Source: CAJQPP01 sp963793465 (GTDB lineage: Bacteria; Planctomycetota; Planctomycetia; Pirellulales; Pirellulaceae). Taken from it: a DNA stretch of 64,000 nt. The stretch lies in assembly GCA_963793465.1 (NCBI GenBank), contig CAWCAJ010000011.1:62001-126000 (forward strand). Reading direction: 5' to 3'. Within the stretch, counting starts at the first letter, position 1. Each line of letters starts with the position of its first letter. Positions 18,701-27,062 of this stretch are shown one piece after another. A program made the position numbers and the translations under genes. The notes below the pieces were generated by a model. It saw only the letters and a program-made list of their open reading frames with translations. It searched no databases and had not been told where the DNA came from.

Positions 18701-18743
18701 AGAGTTAGATGAAGATGAAGAGTTAGAGAAAATGAAGAGTTAG
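15726..18743 (+). CDS. ftsK: FtsK/SpoIIIE-type DNA translocase
   Basis: Membrane-anchored DNA pump for chromosome dimer resolution and segregation at division, about 1005 residues. Four membrane spans lie in the first ~190 residues, followed by an extremely acidic linker (runs of Glu/Asp) containing four AAKT units encoded by a 12-bp repeat. The motor follows, with Walker A GRTGTGKS near residue 525, IDPKMVELSGY, and Walker B FIVIIADEMADLMM. Then comes a winged-helix gamma domain (HKAVEIVIAEQRGSCSLLQR, RVIDHMEEDGVVG). The tail after ~residue 930 is again almost only acidic. I chose ATG 15726 (GGGGAG upstream; hydrophobic part follows); an ATG at 15612 is in frame. The tail ends prematurely in a repetitive stretch, and its likely continuation is the next frame. 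Confidence 0.95.
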   Translation: MIENRNPRCDLFAVILFVVALFLSVALLTYDPADPVGKIFSPLDRFYQSDVLVWPQHQEIQNACGHLGACIAEVLFTTLGIGAFFLVIGVGAVAIALLQRQSIEALWSKTLGWFLTLLGMTTLVNMFLPTASLGPVIGPGGYIGALGAGLMQLSFAGTGGLILATSVLAIGLFLWTEYIFVKVLGLALSSLVPLLAWLNPFGLLSRALPHRTAHRDEDEDLEEEYEEDEEEYEEEGESQDDDRPRSIFAETDDDGDEEYEEDDEEEDEEAWYEDELDGGPETIPFVTKTAAKTAAKTAAKTAALIESEPATDDEEDEQASETDDDVEAKGSQPKRSKLFGLVRKRKSAEEEVRDEVITRLNEASKQEETEDYDLPGLELLQKTEILDQEEVLRTVKKRGRLLERKFSEFGQNIRVVDVETGPVITQYELDLEKGLRLNKVMALADDIAIGLRVPSVRIVPSIPGKNTVGIEVPNEKRQTVRLRDVMEAASDATRKMKIPLFLGQDVSGHEMVADLSKLPHLLIAGRTGTGKSVCLNAIINSILMTRRPDEVRMLMIDPKMVELSGYSRLPHLMHPVVTDMRKAEAILAWAVQKMEDRYRLMARAGVRHINSYNQLGEEELMERLQPDDEERDEIPVNMPFIVIIADEMADLMMTAGKEVEAHIIRLAQKSRAVGIHLILATQKPIVQVVTSLIKSNLPARISFQVSSQIDSRVVLDENGAEKLLGNGDMLFLAPGTSKLLRGQGTYVSDEEIDAITEAVSTGEQQFVHELVNMKIEEVEEGGVDDEELAAKLSKRDELYHKAVEIVIAEQRGSCSLLQRALRIGYGRAARVIDHMEEDGVVGPYNGSKHRDVIMTIEQWQSFQEGTMGTDNQNEVTVTNQATALLPQKTTRPDRSADPRPSLPRLALTLPATKPDPDGEETDRDEHGVDESEDEWGDEEELEQEVPDEEADDEEEDELVDEADDEHEEADDEEEWDEEEEAEEEEEELDEDEELDEDEELEKMKS
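16587..16634 (+). repeat. 12-bp tandem repeat within ftsK
   Basis: AAAACGGCTGCC is repeated four times and encodes KTAA units in the acidic linker of FtsK. The repeat is in multiples of three, so copy-number change keeps the frame. Confidence 0.95.
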
Positions 18744-18747
18744 ATAG

Positions 18748-19017
18748 ATGAAGAAGTTAGATGAAGATGAAGATGAATTAGTCGACGAAGCGGATGTCGA
18801 GGATGAAGAAGCGGACGATGAAGAAGAATGGGAAGAGGAAGAACAATGGGACGATGAAGAAGAAGTGGAACAGGACGATAGCGACGGGGAGTTAGACGAG
18901 TCCGGGGCGGACGCCGCCCGACAGCAGGATCTGGATGCCGATGAAGAGTGGGAATATGAGGAAGTGGACGAGGACGAGGCGGACGAGGACGAGGAGTACG
19001 AGTACATTTACGAGTAG
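18748..19017 (+). CDS. Acidic 89-residue open frame, probable displaced FtsK tail
   Basis: Starts five bases after the ftsK stop, in the +1 frame. It repeats the composition and order of the FtsK tail (DELVDEAD, EEADDEEEW in both). The sequence is almost purely Glu/Asp. The likeliest explanation is slippage in the GAA/GAT-rich repeat at 18725-18750, which cut FtsK short and left this piece in another frame. It could be translated by coupling to ftsK, or be non-functional, or reflect a sequencing error. Confidence 0.5.
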   Translation: MKKLDEDEDELVDEADVEDEEADDEEEWEEEEQWDDEEEVEQDDSDGELDESGADAARQQDLDADEEWEYEEVDEDEADEDEEYEYIYE

Positions 19018-19037
19018 TGGGATTCGCGGGTCCCGGA

Positions 19038-19057
19038 GTGTGTGCGGCACACCTTTT
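19038..19057 (+). terminator. Possible weak terminator after ftsK region
   Basis: GTGTG (19040-19044) pairs with CACAC (19048-19052) around a three-base loop, followed by CTTTT. The stem is short, so this is tentative. Confidence 0.35.
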
Positions 19058-19358
19058 CCGCTGCGGTGCCTTGGCACTGGCAGGCCCGGAACGCTAATCC
19101 CGTGATCTCGGCCGCATGGCTGTGGGAACCACGACTGCGGAGCCCCCGTCCGCAGATTGTCTGCGACACGCCCGGCCGATTTTGGTGTCCCAGGGTAGCG
19201 ACTCAATGACCCAATCGGATCCGCTCGATTCATGCCCCGTCACCGCTCCGCAAAATTGGATTTTTTGTTAAAAAAAGACGGAATCACGATCTGCCGGCTA
19301 CCCGCGGAACGCCGGCAAAAAGGATGCAGGGATTCGCTCGGAAAGTTGATTGAAAATT
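19053..19358. other. Intergenic region without recognisable gene
   Basis: About 300 bases between the acidic frame and the protease promoter. Nothing identifiable beyond a short A-rich stretch near 19270. Confidence 0.4.
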
Positions 19359-19385
19359 TTGACTTGGGTCCATTCCTGCTAGAAT
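19359..19385 (+). promoter_or_regulatory. Candidate sigma70-type promoter of the HtrA-like protease
   Basis: TTGACT (19359-19364), a short spacer of 15 bases, and an extended -10 TGCTAGAAT (TAGAAT 19380-19385). It sits 80 bases before the GTG start. The spacer is shorter than ideal. Confidence 0.4.
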
Positions 19386-19464
19386 ATCGTTGTATGAACT
19401 GGGGCCCGACATCAGGCCAGGCTTCCTACCACCCCCATCCTGCCCCTTCCTGGGAGAGAGTATC

Positions 19465-20694
19465 GTGCATGTCGCTTTGCGTTGCCCTTGTGGTGCCAAC
19501 CTGAAGGCGCCGGTCAAATACGTTGGTCATGAATTGAAGTGTCCCAAGTGCGGGACCATGCTGGTTGTGCCCGAGCCCCCCGTGGCCCGAACCACCCAAC
19601 CGGCTGAGTTGGAACTGTTGGAGCCTCACGAATTACCGGCCTCCCCAGCACCAGGCATGCCCGTCGCCGCCCCGCCACTGCACTCGGCGGCAAAACCGTC
19701 CAACAAACCGCAGGCCAGTAAACCCAAAAGAAAAGTCCGTTGGCCGCTGTTGGCAGGCGTGGGCGCTGCCTTGATCGCCGCTTTTGCCGGATTTCTTTAC
19801 TATGTCTCCATCAGCACGGATGTTTCCCGAGAAAAACCGGTGGTTGCTGGCGCTGTCGTACCCTGGGTGGACCGTGGGGAATTGGCTCCACCGGAAGAGA
19901 ATCCCTTTGATACCTATGTACGCACCTTGCCCGAAAAAGCGACAGATGCTTCGACTGCCAACCTGGCCATGCGGGACATTGTGAAACTGGTGGAGCCTTC
20001 GATTGTCAAATTGGATGTCGTGATGTTCGACGGCAGCCAGAAGATCGGTAGCGGATTTTTTGTGGATACCGAAGGCAAGATTTTCACGAATGAGCATGTC
20101 ATCAACAGGGCTTCCGAGATTACGGTCTCCACTGCTGATGGCCGCAAGACCAAGGCCCTGGGTTTCCTGGTGGCTGATGCTGACAAGGATCTGGCCATCG
20201 TCCAGGTGGACCCCAGCCAACTCGATTGTGTGCCGATTGCCATTGCCAGCAAGCTACCCCAAAAAGGGGATGACGTGGCCGCCTTTGGTCACCCGCAAGG
20301 AATGCAGTTTTCCTACACCGAGGGAACGGTCAGTGCGATTCGTACCGGGAAAGAGCTGCGTCAGATCATTGCCGACATGTCCGGTGGAACCGTTGATGTG
20401 GAACAAGTCGATGTGTTTCCAGAGGATATGGTCTGGATCCAGCATTCCGCTTCGATTTCGGGTGGCAATAGCGGTGGTCCCCTCGTAAACATGCGGGGCG
20501 AGATGATCGGGGTCAATACCTGGACCCACCGCGAAGGTCAAAATCTGAATTTTGCCTCAACCAAGGACCAGGTGCGAATCGTATTCGCAGACCGGAAGGA
20601 AATGCTGTTGCACTTCGAAGGCAAGGCTCGCAGCGGGCGTTCCAGTGCCGTCCTTGGAACCGGCATGCCACCGGGTGGTCGCCCCCGCGATTAG
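19465..20694 (+). CDS. Membrane-anchored HtrA-like serine protease with zinc ribbon
   Basis: Trypsin-fold (S1C/DegP-like) endopeptidase, 409 residues. A zinc ribbon comes first (CPCGANLKAPV, then LKCPKCGTMLVV), then a Pro/Ala linker, a membrane span (LLAGVGAALIAAFAGFLYYV), and the protease domain. The catalytic triad is visible: His in FTNEHVIN, Asp in ADKDLAIVQVD, Ser in ISGGNSGGPLVN. No PDZ domain follows, unlike classical DegP/HtrA, so it is closer to short S1C proteases. GTG at 19465 is chosen for its GGGAGAGAG upstream and because the zinc ribbon begins there; an ATG at 19390 is in frame. Confidence 0.88.
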   Translation: MHVALRCPCGANLKAPVKYVGHELKCPKCGTMLVVPEPPVARTTQPAELELLEPHELPASPAPGMPVAAPPLHSAAKPSNKPQASKPKRKVRWPLLAGVGAALIAAFAGFLYYVSISTDVSREKPVVAGAVVPWVDRGELAPPEENPFDTYVRTLPEKATDASTANLAMRDIVKLVEPSIVKLDVVMFDGSQKIGSGFFVDTEGKIFTNEHVINRASEITVSTADGRKTKALGFLVADADKDLAIVQVDPSQLDCVPIAIASKLPQKGDDVAAFGHPQGMQFSYTEGTVSAIRTGKELRQIIADMSGGTVDVEQVDVFPEDMVWIQHSASISGGNSGGPLVNMRGEMIGVNTWTHREGQNLNFASTKDQVRIVFADRKEMLLHFEGKARSGRSSAVLGTGMPPGGRPRD

Positions 20695-20738
20695 TCCTCC
20701 GATCACTGAGAAAGCCAAGGTGGCAAGTCCGAAAGGGA

Positions 20739-21990
20739 TTCCAACGTCGATGGTTGGGGTCCCTTGCTGACGCTGCGGGTTGGGATGGGCAGCGCCCCGA
20801 AGATGCTCCGTTCTCTCTGTTAGCTTCTGTTACCAATCCGTGATCCTGTCATCCTGCATCCTGTCCGTTCTTTCCGCCTATCCATTCCTGCGTGGAAGGG
20901 GTCAGGCCCGAATGAAGACTGAATGAGTCCCGAATGAGGCCTGTCAGGCGTTCCAACGTCGATGGTTGGGGTCCCTTGCTGACGCTGCGGGTTGGGATGG
21001 GCAGCGCCCCGAAGATGCTCCGTTCTCTCTGTTAGCTTCTGTTCCCAATCCGTCGTCCCGTCATCCTGTCGATCCTGTGCGTTCTTTCCGTCCGCCCATT
21101 TCTGCGTGGAAGGGGTCAGGCCCGAATGAAGACTGAATGAGTCCCGAATGAGGCCTGTCAGGCGTTCCAACGTCGATGGTTGGGGTCCCTTGCTGACGCT
21201 GCGGGTTGGGATGGGCAGCGCCCCGAGGACGCTCCGTTCTCTCTGTTAGCTTCTGTTACCAATCCGTGATCCCGTCATCCTGCATCCTGTCGATCCCGTC
21301 ATCTGTCGATCCATCCTGTCCGTTCTTTCCGCCTATCCATTCCTGCGTGGAAGGGGTCAGGCCCGAATGAAGACTGAATGAGTCCCGAATGAAGACTGAA
21401 TGAGTCCCGTCAGGCGTTCCAACGTCGATGGTTGGGGTCCCTTGCTGACGCTGCGGGTTGGGATGGGCAGCCCCGAAGATGCTCCGTTCTCTCTGTTAGC
21501 TTCTGTTCCCAATCCGTGATCCCGTCATCCTGTCGATCCTGTCGATTCCGCCATCCTGCCGTTTTTTTTCCGCCTGTCTATTCCTGCGTGGAAGAGGTCA
21601 GGCCCGAATGAAGACTGAATGAGTCCCGAATGAGGCCTGTCAGGCGTTCCAACGTCGATGGTTGGGGTCCCTTGCTGACGCTGCGGGTTGGGATGGGCAG
21701 CGCCCCGAAGATGCTCCGTTCTCTCTGTTAGCTTCTGTTACCAATCCGTGATCCCGTCGTCCTGCCATCCTGTCGATCCTGTCATCCTGTCCGTTCTTTC
21801 CGCCTATCCATTCCTGCGTGGAAGGGGTCAGGCCCGAAAGTGAAAGACTGAATGAGTCCCGAATGAAGACTGAATGAGTCCCGTCAGGCGTTCCAACGTC
21901 GATGGTTGGGGTCCCTTGCTGACGCTGCGGGTTGGGATGGGCGCCCCGAGGATGCTCCGTTCTCTCTGTTAGCTTCTGTTCCCAATCCAA
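20739..21990. repeat. Six-copy array of ~212-252 bp tandem repeats
   Basis: Copies begin near 20739, 20951, 21165, 21417, 21647 and 21891, each opening with TTCCAACGTCGATGGTTGGG and continuing through a highly conserved ~100-base core (TTGCTGACGCTGCGGGTTGG and beyond). The length differences come from variable numbers of short internal repeats of the ATCCTGTCG and GAATGAAGACT types. Frames on the minus strand (containing TERTEHLRG and QRQQGTPTID) recur in each copy and would wrongly be called proteins. No open gene fills the array, and there are no unique spacers. Confidence 0.93.
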
Positions 21991-22001
21991 TCTGGTTGAC
22001 T

Positions 22002-25000
22002 TTAACTGACGCGATTCACCCACCTGCGGGCCAGCGCTTCCAGGTCTTTCGTCTCCTCCGGTTTCTCGGCATCCCCAAAATAGGCTCGCTCCACCCGGTC
22101 GATAGAGGCCTGTAGCTCGCTGGCCTCGGTGGCTGTCACGCCGTTGTGTTCCTTGATGTCTTGCAACAGCGTCAGCACCGTGAAGGGGTTTACATCGGTG
22201 GGCATGCGAAACCGATGGGTTGCTATTTCTTCCGGACGAGTCAGCAAGTAGGACCCGACGCCCACCGTTGCCAGCACCAACGCCAGCAGCGGAATCAGCC
22301 AATACAGAAAGTTCCAGCTAAAACTGCCGTAGGCACGTTCCAGACTGACTGTCGGTTCGGCCGCCACCAGGTCTGCATCCTGATACCGCTGATAGCTCAT
22401 GTTGGCATCGGGAATCTTCAGTGCCGCAAAGGAAAACTGTTTGACATCTCCCGCCCCTTCAGGCGCTTGATATTCCACGGTCCAACTGCGATCGGAGAGG
22501 ATTTGAATGGCATCGGTCTCCTTGTCGAAGGCCGCTGGCAGCACGCCTTGATCGTCCACACTGACTACCTGGAAGGCACCGTCCTGCAGGTCGATGATCT
22601 GATCCAACTCTGGGATCAACCCTTGCCCCGAAGCGGAAATCTCGACAATCAACTTTCCTTCATCTGCCTGCCTTTCGTCCAGTGTTTGGGTGACCTGCAA
22701 GTCCTCGATGGGTCGCGGCGTACCGCGGGGGGCGCTGGCATCCACGACCACGGCCGGGGACTCGACCGGGATAATGACATAACCGGAGGTATCCAGGAAA
22801 TCGAGATCGAGTTTCAAGGGCGCGATGCGGTCGACCTGTGGCCCCACCGGTTTCAGCAACACGTAAGCGTAGGGGGTGACTCGCCAACCGGGTTGCAGGG
22901 CGGGGCGTGACTGCATGGTGTCCGGGCTCTGAAATGTCACGCTTAGCACCTCAAAGTGCTCACCGAGCGCCTGGTTCAACATGTCATTGAACTTGTCGCG
23001 ATAGTCTTCCGTCGGGCGTCCGTAATTGTAGGCAAACATCAGGCTGTTTTGATTTTGCACATACTTGCCGAAGCCACCCGATTCCCGCTCGATTTCGGTA
23101 GTGTGCAGGATGTTGACATAGACACCAAAGGGCTGGTCATGGCCCACGTTGTCGTCCCCATCGATGGAGACATCCAGTTTGATTTCGCTGACCAGATCCC
23201 GGTAGTAGTCGTAGAGCTGGCTGGCTTCCCAGGCACGCGGATGGTCACCCACAACTTCGAAACCTGCCCGTAGGTAGCGGAACTTGATCTCCGGCTTGAC
23301 AGGACTCATTCGCGTAAACAGGTTATTGGCGAATTTGGCCAGGTGGATTTCTGCCAGGGAACCGGGCAGTTCATTCAGGGCCTTGCGGATCAGCGGGTAT
23401 TGCCGTTGGTCGGGCACCGTCTTGTTGGTGACCCGCCCCAGATCGCAGGCGCCCAGGCTGGCATAAAACCAGTAATCATAGGGATCCGTGGACTGGTCCT
23501 TGGCTTCCAGATTGGCAGCCAGGGAGGCGTATTTGCTGGCCGCCACCTGAAACTGCTCAAAAGCCTGATCCCGTTTGTCGCTGAATTCGGAACTTTTCTG
23601 CACGGTTTGTGTGTAGCTGTTTTCGTCGAACATCAGACATGCCGTGGCCAATTGCAACTGCCAGCTTTCCGGATGAACGGCGATGGCCTGGTCTGCCAAT
23701 TGCCGGGCCACCGCGTAGCCTCGCAGGACCTCCTGTTGGACCTCCGGTTCTCGGCGGTTGGTTTGTTTGGCTTCCTGTTCGCGAATATCCCGCCAGTTGG
23801 ATGCCAGGTTGGCGCGCATCTTTTGACATAGCGCCGCTACGGTTTCGGGCTTCAGATTGGCCAAATCGCCAAACACGCTTTGCACCCGGTCCAGCCGAAA
23901 CACCTCGGCGCTGCTATGACAGGTGGTGAATGCATCCGCCAACAAGGTTTCATCAATATCCTCGATCGGCAGCTGACGGATTCTCTCCACCCAACCGGTC
24001 AACTCTTGCAGGTTGCGCTCCTGCTTGGAACGGGTCAGGGGAATGGCCTCCGCTTTCTGATCGAAACCATAGAAATAGATATAGGGGTTCCGCTGTCGCT
24101 TGTCGGTGTTGGGGTCATGATTCTGTGTCCAGATTCGCAGGAATTCGTGAACCAGGTCCCTCGCCATTTGAGGGTGTAGGGTGGCGATCTGCTCGATGTA
24201 GGGAAATGCCTTGTCCTCTTCATTGACTCTCAGATGCAGGTTGGCCAAGATCCGCTGAAACTGATTTTTGAGACTGGGGTTAACCAAGGCTTGCCATTCC
24301 CGGCTGGGTGTGATTTCCAGCATGTCCCCCGGTTTGATGGCACGGGGCATTTGACGATTGCCGTATTGCTGCGCGTATTGATTCTGATCCACCCAGTAGT
24401 AGTTGCCATACATGTCGATCTGCATGAATTCGCCGCGGCTGCTTTGCTGGGAATGTTCGATCGTGGTTTCCGCCTCCTTCAGCCAGTTCTGGGCCAGCAG
24501 TGTCAGAGCCTGATGCCAGGCCTTGGCGTTTTCCGGAGAGATGGCGACCAGGCTTTCCGCGGCTTCATTTTGCAGTCGCAGCAGTTTCAGACGTGCCTGT
24601 TCCGAAGTCGCGGCTGCCTGACTGGCCATCGCTGCCGACTGGGTTCCCAGACGCGACAGGATCCGCACACCCCGTTCAGGATTCTCGGAAAAACTGGCGT
24701 TCATCCAGGCGGCCCCCAGCTCTTGCTTCACTTGCGGCGCCAATTCGATCAGTCGGGCCAGGGCCGCTTCCCGTGTGGCCGCTTCGACGCTTTCCAGTGC
24801 CGTGATTTCCTGATTGATTTCCCAAGCCTGTTCCAGCCAGCGGGCGGCCCGCTTCTCGGCGTATTTGGCCAGCGCATGTTCCGACCCGATTTCCAATGCC
24901 ACGAGCCTTTGTTTATCTTCCAATTCCTGCCATGGGGGCAGGAATTGTTCCACGTATTCGGTCAAGCCAGACTGCAACAATAACTGGGCAGTCGTCAATC

Positions 25001-25286
25001 GTTTGAGCGTGTCCTGAGAGCCGAAATGGGTTGTGCCCCGCTGCAATGTCTGGACAAAATCCGTAAAGTCGTGCCCGGCCTCCCGCGCGTTGCGTACCAG
25101 ATTGGCTAACGCTTCGATATGCGACGAGTCGCCAGCGTCTGAATCTGCCCCCTCGCTTGTCTGCTTCTTCAGTTTCGCCAGCGCTTCCGGTGGCAGATCT
25201 TCCAGAGTCATTCCCGGTGCCAGCTTGACGCCCGCCGGCAATTGAACGCTCGCATCCACCTTTTGCTCCGCGGTCGATTTATCCAT
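22002..25286 (-). CDS. Very large membrane-associated protein of unknown function, 1094 residues
   Basis: No family recognised. The N-terminal ~900 residues are mostly helical and suggest degenerate TPR-like repeats (for example LADQAIAVHPESWQLQLATACLMF and IEQIATLHPQMARDLVHEFLRIW). A beta-rich stretch follows at ~700-960 (FGVYVNILHTTEIERESGGF, GWRVTPYAYVLLKPVGPQ). One clear membrane span near residue 1000 (LYWLIPLLALVLATVGVG) is followed by a cytosolic helical tail ending WVNRVS. There is no signal peptide. Its ATG overlaps the upstream gene's stop by eight bases, indicating translational coupling. The composition is typical of planctomycete-only proteins. Confidence 0.8.
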   Translation of the reverse strand: MDKSTAEQKVDASVQLPAGVKLAPGMTLEDLPPEALAKLKKQTSEGADSDAGDSSHIEALANLVRNAREAGHDFTDFVQTLQRGTTHFGSQDTLKRLTTAQLLLQSGLTEYVEQFLPPWQELEDKQRLVALEIGSEHALAKYAEKRAARWLEQAWEINQEITALESVEAATREAALARLIELAPQVKQELGAAWMNASFSENPERGVRILSRLGTQSAAMASQAAATSEQARLKLLRLQNEAAESLVAISPENAKAWHQALTLLAQNWLKEAETTIEHSQQSSRGEFMQIDMYGNYYWVDQNQYAQQYGNRQMPRAIKPGDMLEITPSREWQALVNPSLKNQFQRILANLHLRVNEEDKAFPYIEQIATLHPQMARDLVHEFLRIWTQNHDPNTDKRQRNPYIYFYGFDQKAEAIPLTRSKQERNLQELTGWVERIRQLPIEDIDETLLADAFTTCHSSAEVFRLDRVQSVFGDLANLKPETVAALCQKMRANLASNWRDIREQEAKQTNRREPEVQQEVLRGYAVARQLADQAIAVHPESWQLQLATACLMFDENSYTQTVQKSSEFSDKRDQAFEQFQVAASKYASLAANLEAKDQSTDPYDYWFYASLGACDLGRVTNKTVPDQRQYPLIRKALNELPGSLAEIHLAKFANNLFTRMSPVKPEIKFRYLRAGFEVVGDHPRAWEASQLYDYYRDLVSEIKLDVSIDGDDNVGHDQPFGVYVNILHTTEIERESGGFGKYVQNQNSLMFAYNYGRPTEDYRDKFNDMLNQALGEHFEVLSVTFQSPDTMQSRPALQPGWRVTPYAYVLLKPVGPQVDRIAPLKLDLDFLDTSGYVIIPVESPAVVVDASAPRGTPRPIEDLQVTQTLDERQADEGKLIVEISASGQGLIPELDQIIDLQDGAFQVVSVDDQGVLPAAFDKETDAIQILSDRSWTVEYQAPEGAGDVKQFSFAALKIPDANMSYQRYQDADLVAAEPTVSLERAYGSFSWNFLYWLIPLLALVLATVGVGSYLLTRPEEIATHRFRMPTDVNPFTVLTLLQDIKEHNGVTATEASELQASIDRVERAYFGDAEKPEETKDLEALARRWVNRVS

Positions 25287-26361
25287 ACACGTGTCCCTCT
25301 GCAGGCTCGACCCGTTCGGCTTCCACGTTCAATAACTGCCCTTCGACTTCCAAGGATCCGGTTAGCCGGTTTTCCTTGATCGTTCCACGCAAGGGGATTT
25401 GCAGTCCCGCTTCTTCGTCATTGGCCACGATCGACAACGATCCACTAACGGGATCGAAGGTGCCCGGTTCCAGCACGATCGTTTCCCCGTTCGCCGTAAT
25501 GGATCCGGTGACGGCACGTCCATCCCATTTCAAAGTCATGGAAAAATCGCGAGACTCCGGTGGCAATTCGTCCATCAGGATTTGACCTTGCCATTTGCCT
25601 GAGATCCCGTCGCCCGATGCGAGTTGGGAATGACGTGATCTGGTGGAAACGCGAATGGCCTTCGGCGAGGCTTCGCAAAGCTGCAGAATATCGTCGGGCG
25701 TCAGGAAACTGGCAGGTGGGATTTGTCCACTCTGTTCCATTTGAGCTTGAATCTGAGCCGCCATTTCCGGTGGGACGCCCTCGGGGATCGAGGGCGCCGA
25801 GGCCGCCAAGGACTCCAAAATATGGGCGTAGACCTTGTCAGCATCATCGGGGTCCATCGCTTTCAGGAACTTCCTGACATCGTCCCACTGACCCAAGGTC
25901 ACATCGCGGACCAAGGCCTTCACCTGCTCTGGAATCGACCTGGTGGCATCCTGGTCCTGTGCCGACGACGCTTTCAACTGAATGGAAAGGACAACGCCCG
26001 TTTCAAGCTGGGGTAATTTTGGAGATTCGGTCTGGCTGGCTTCCGCAGACTCAGGTTCGCCCACCGTCGCTACGTCCGCTGCGGTTTCAGAAGATTCCTG
26101 GGTCGCCGCAACATCGGCATCGTCACCCATAGCGGTTGGTTTCTGGGGTGTGGCAGCATCCTCGGGTTCGGAAGCAGCCTGGGGAGAATCAGCCGATGCC
26201 AATGGCATTAGAGTCGCCACGACCTTTCTTTGATTCACACTGAGGACTTGGGCAGTGCCGATGGGCTGGGCTGCGGCGTACAAAGTCAAATGCTGATCCG
26301 CTTTGAATTCGACATCGGACTCGAATTCGAAAATGACAACATCCTCGTAGGCGTTGACCAC
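25279..26361 (-). CDS. Planctomycete-type protein of unknown function, main part (5' end displaced by frameshift)
   Basis: The frame opens at 26421, just after a stop, and the segment before the first internal start is clearly protein: FWNRYDRKVWQAKVVNAYED leading into VVIFEFESD, a small beta-barrel. A Glu/Pro/Thr-rich linker follows, then a helical segment (VRDVTLGQWDDVRKFLKAMDP) and a C-terminal beta domain (GKWQGQILM, GRAVTGSITANGETI, ENRLTGSLEVEG). It probably forms one protein with the 26286-26750 frame, joined by a frameshift between 26421 and about 26390. The C-terminus overlaps the start of the 1094-residue gene by eight bases. Confidence 0.72.
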   Translation of the reverse strand: MVNAYEDVVIFEFESDVEFKADQHLTLYAAAQPIGTAQVLSVNQRKVVATLMPLASADSPQAASEPEDAATPQKPTAMGDDADVAATQESSETAADVATVGEPESAEASQTESPKLPQLETGVVLSIQLKASSAQDQDATRSIPEQVKALVRDVTLGQWDDVRKFLKAMDPDDADKVYAHILESLAASAPSIPEGVPPEMAAQIQAQMEQSGQIPPASFLTPDDILQLCEASPKAIRVSTRSRHSQLASGDGISGKWQGQILMDELPPESRDFSMTLKWDGRAVTGSITANGETIVLEPGTFDPVSGSLSIVANDEEAGLQIPLRGTIKENRLTGSLEVEGQLLNVEAERVEPAEGHVYG

Positions 26362-26750
26362 TTTTGCTTGCCAAACCTTTCGGTCGTACCGGTTCCAGAA
26401 GGCTGCGCTGCGATCTCCCTTTCACTCCAGGCCTTCAGAATGGACTCGGTTGTGCGTTTGAAATCAGCGGCCAGCAATTGTTTCAGGAGGGCTTGCTGGG
26501 GTGATTCTTGTCCCTTGGTTTCATCCGCTGCCGATGAGGAATCCGCATTTGGCTGCGTCGCCACCAACTCGGCGGCTTCAGATTGGCCCGTCGGTGGTCG
26601 CTCTACCACCTGGGTTTGCGATCCGCGTACCACGATTTGAGCGGGTCGAATTTGTACAGCGCGAACCTGAGCTGGCAACGGCGAGCTGGATGCCAGGCAG
26701 GCGGCCCACAGCAGGCCGGTCAATGACAGACGAAGAATGCAGGAGGGCAT
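26286..26750 (-). CDS. N-terminal part of the frameshifted protein, with signal peptide
   Basis: Starts at ATG 26750 (AGGAA upstream) with a signal peptide (LSLTGLLWAACLASSSPLPAQ), then a Gln/Val/Ala segment and a helical part (QALLKQLLAADFKRTTESIL). After residue ~115 the sequence (FGKQKWSTPTRMLSFSN) is only the shadow of the real downstream frame, so this open frame is not expected to encode its own C-terminus. Together with 25279-26361 it reads as one exported protein of about 490 residues. Confidence 0.65.
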   Translation of the reverse strand: MPSCILRLSLTGLLWAACLASSSPLPAQVRAVQIRPAQIVVRGSQTQVVERPPTGQSEAAELVATQPNADSSSAADETKGQESPQQALLKQLLAADFKRTTESILKAWSEREIAAQPSGTGTTERFGKQKWSTPTRMLSFSNSSPMSNSKRISI

Positions 26751-26815
26751 CGAGGATTCCTGTTCGGGCGATGAGAGTGCGTCGGGTCCAGTGGTCTGGC
26801 AAAGCTGATTGGCCG

Positions 26816-26971
26816 GGTGCCACTGCTGGCTTGTCCAGCAGTGTCGTTCCGTAGGGTGCCACTGCCGGTTTGTCCAGCAGTGTCGTTGCGTGGGGTGCCA
26901 CTGCCGGCTTGTCCAGCAGTGTCGTTGCGTAGGGTGCCACTGCTGGCTTGTCCAGCAGTGTCGTTGCGAAT
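26816..26971. repeat. Four 39-bp tandem repeats, each with a hairpin
   Basis: Units at 26816, 26855, 26894 and 26933. Each contains CACTGC(T/C)GG, a five-base loop and CCAGCAGTG, which forms a 9-bp stem with at most one G-U pair. The stem is almost conserved while the flanking bases vary. The array lies 66 bases upstream of the start of the frameshifted gene, in its presumed leader. Confidence 0.93.
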
Positions 26972-27062
26972 CCAGCGCGGTCCCTTCAATTCCGTTTGGA
27001 TGGAACACCAAGCAGCTTTGGTGATGAACCACACCCACTATTGTACACCAGGGTGGCGGTAA

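Noticed and set aside
20739..21990. CRISPR array
   Set aside because: Repeats are over 200 bp, adjacent to each other without unique spacers, and there are no cas genes.
20820..22302. Minus-strand open frames inside the 1.25-kb repeat array
   Set aside because: They are the same segment (around TERTEHLRG and TPTIDVG) repeated with the DNA repeat, with no start or ribosome binding site, so they are translated repeat rather than genes.
22146..25245. Long plus-strand open frames opposite the 1094-residue gene
   Set aside because: They mirror the coding strand, have no family match and no ribosome binding sites; the minus strand is clearly coding.
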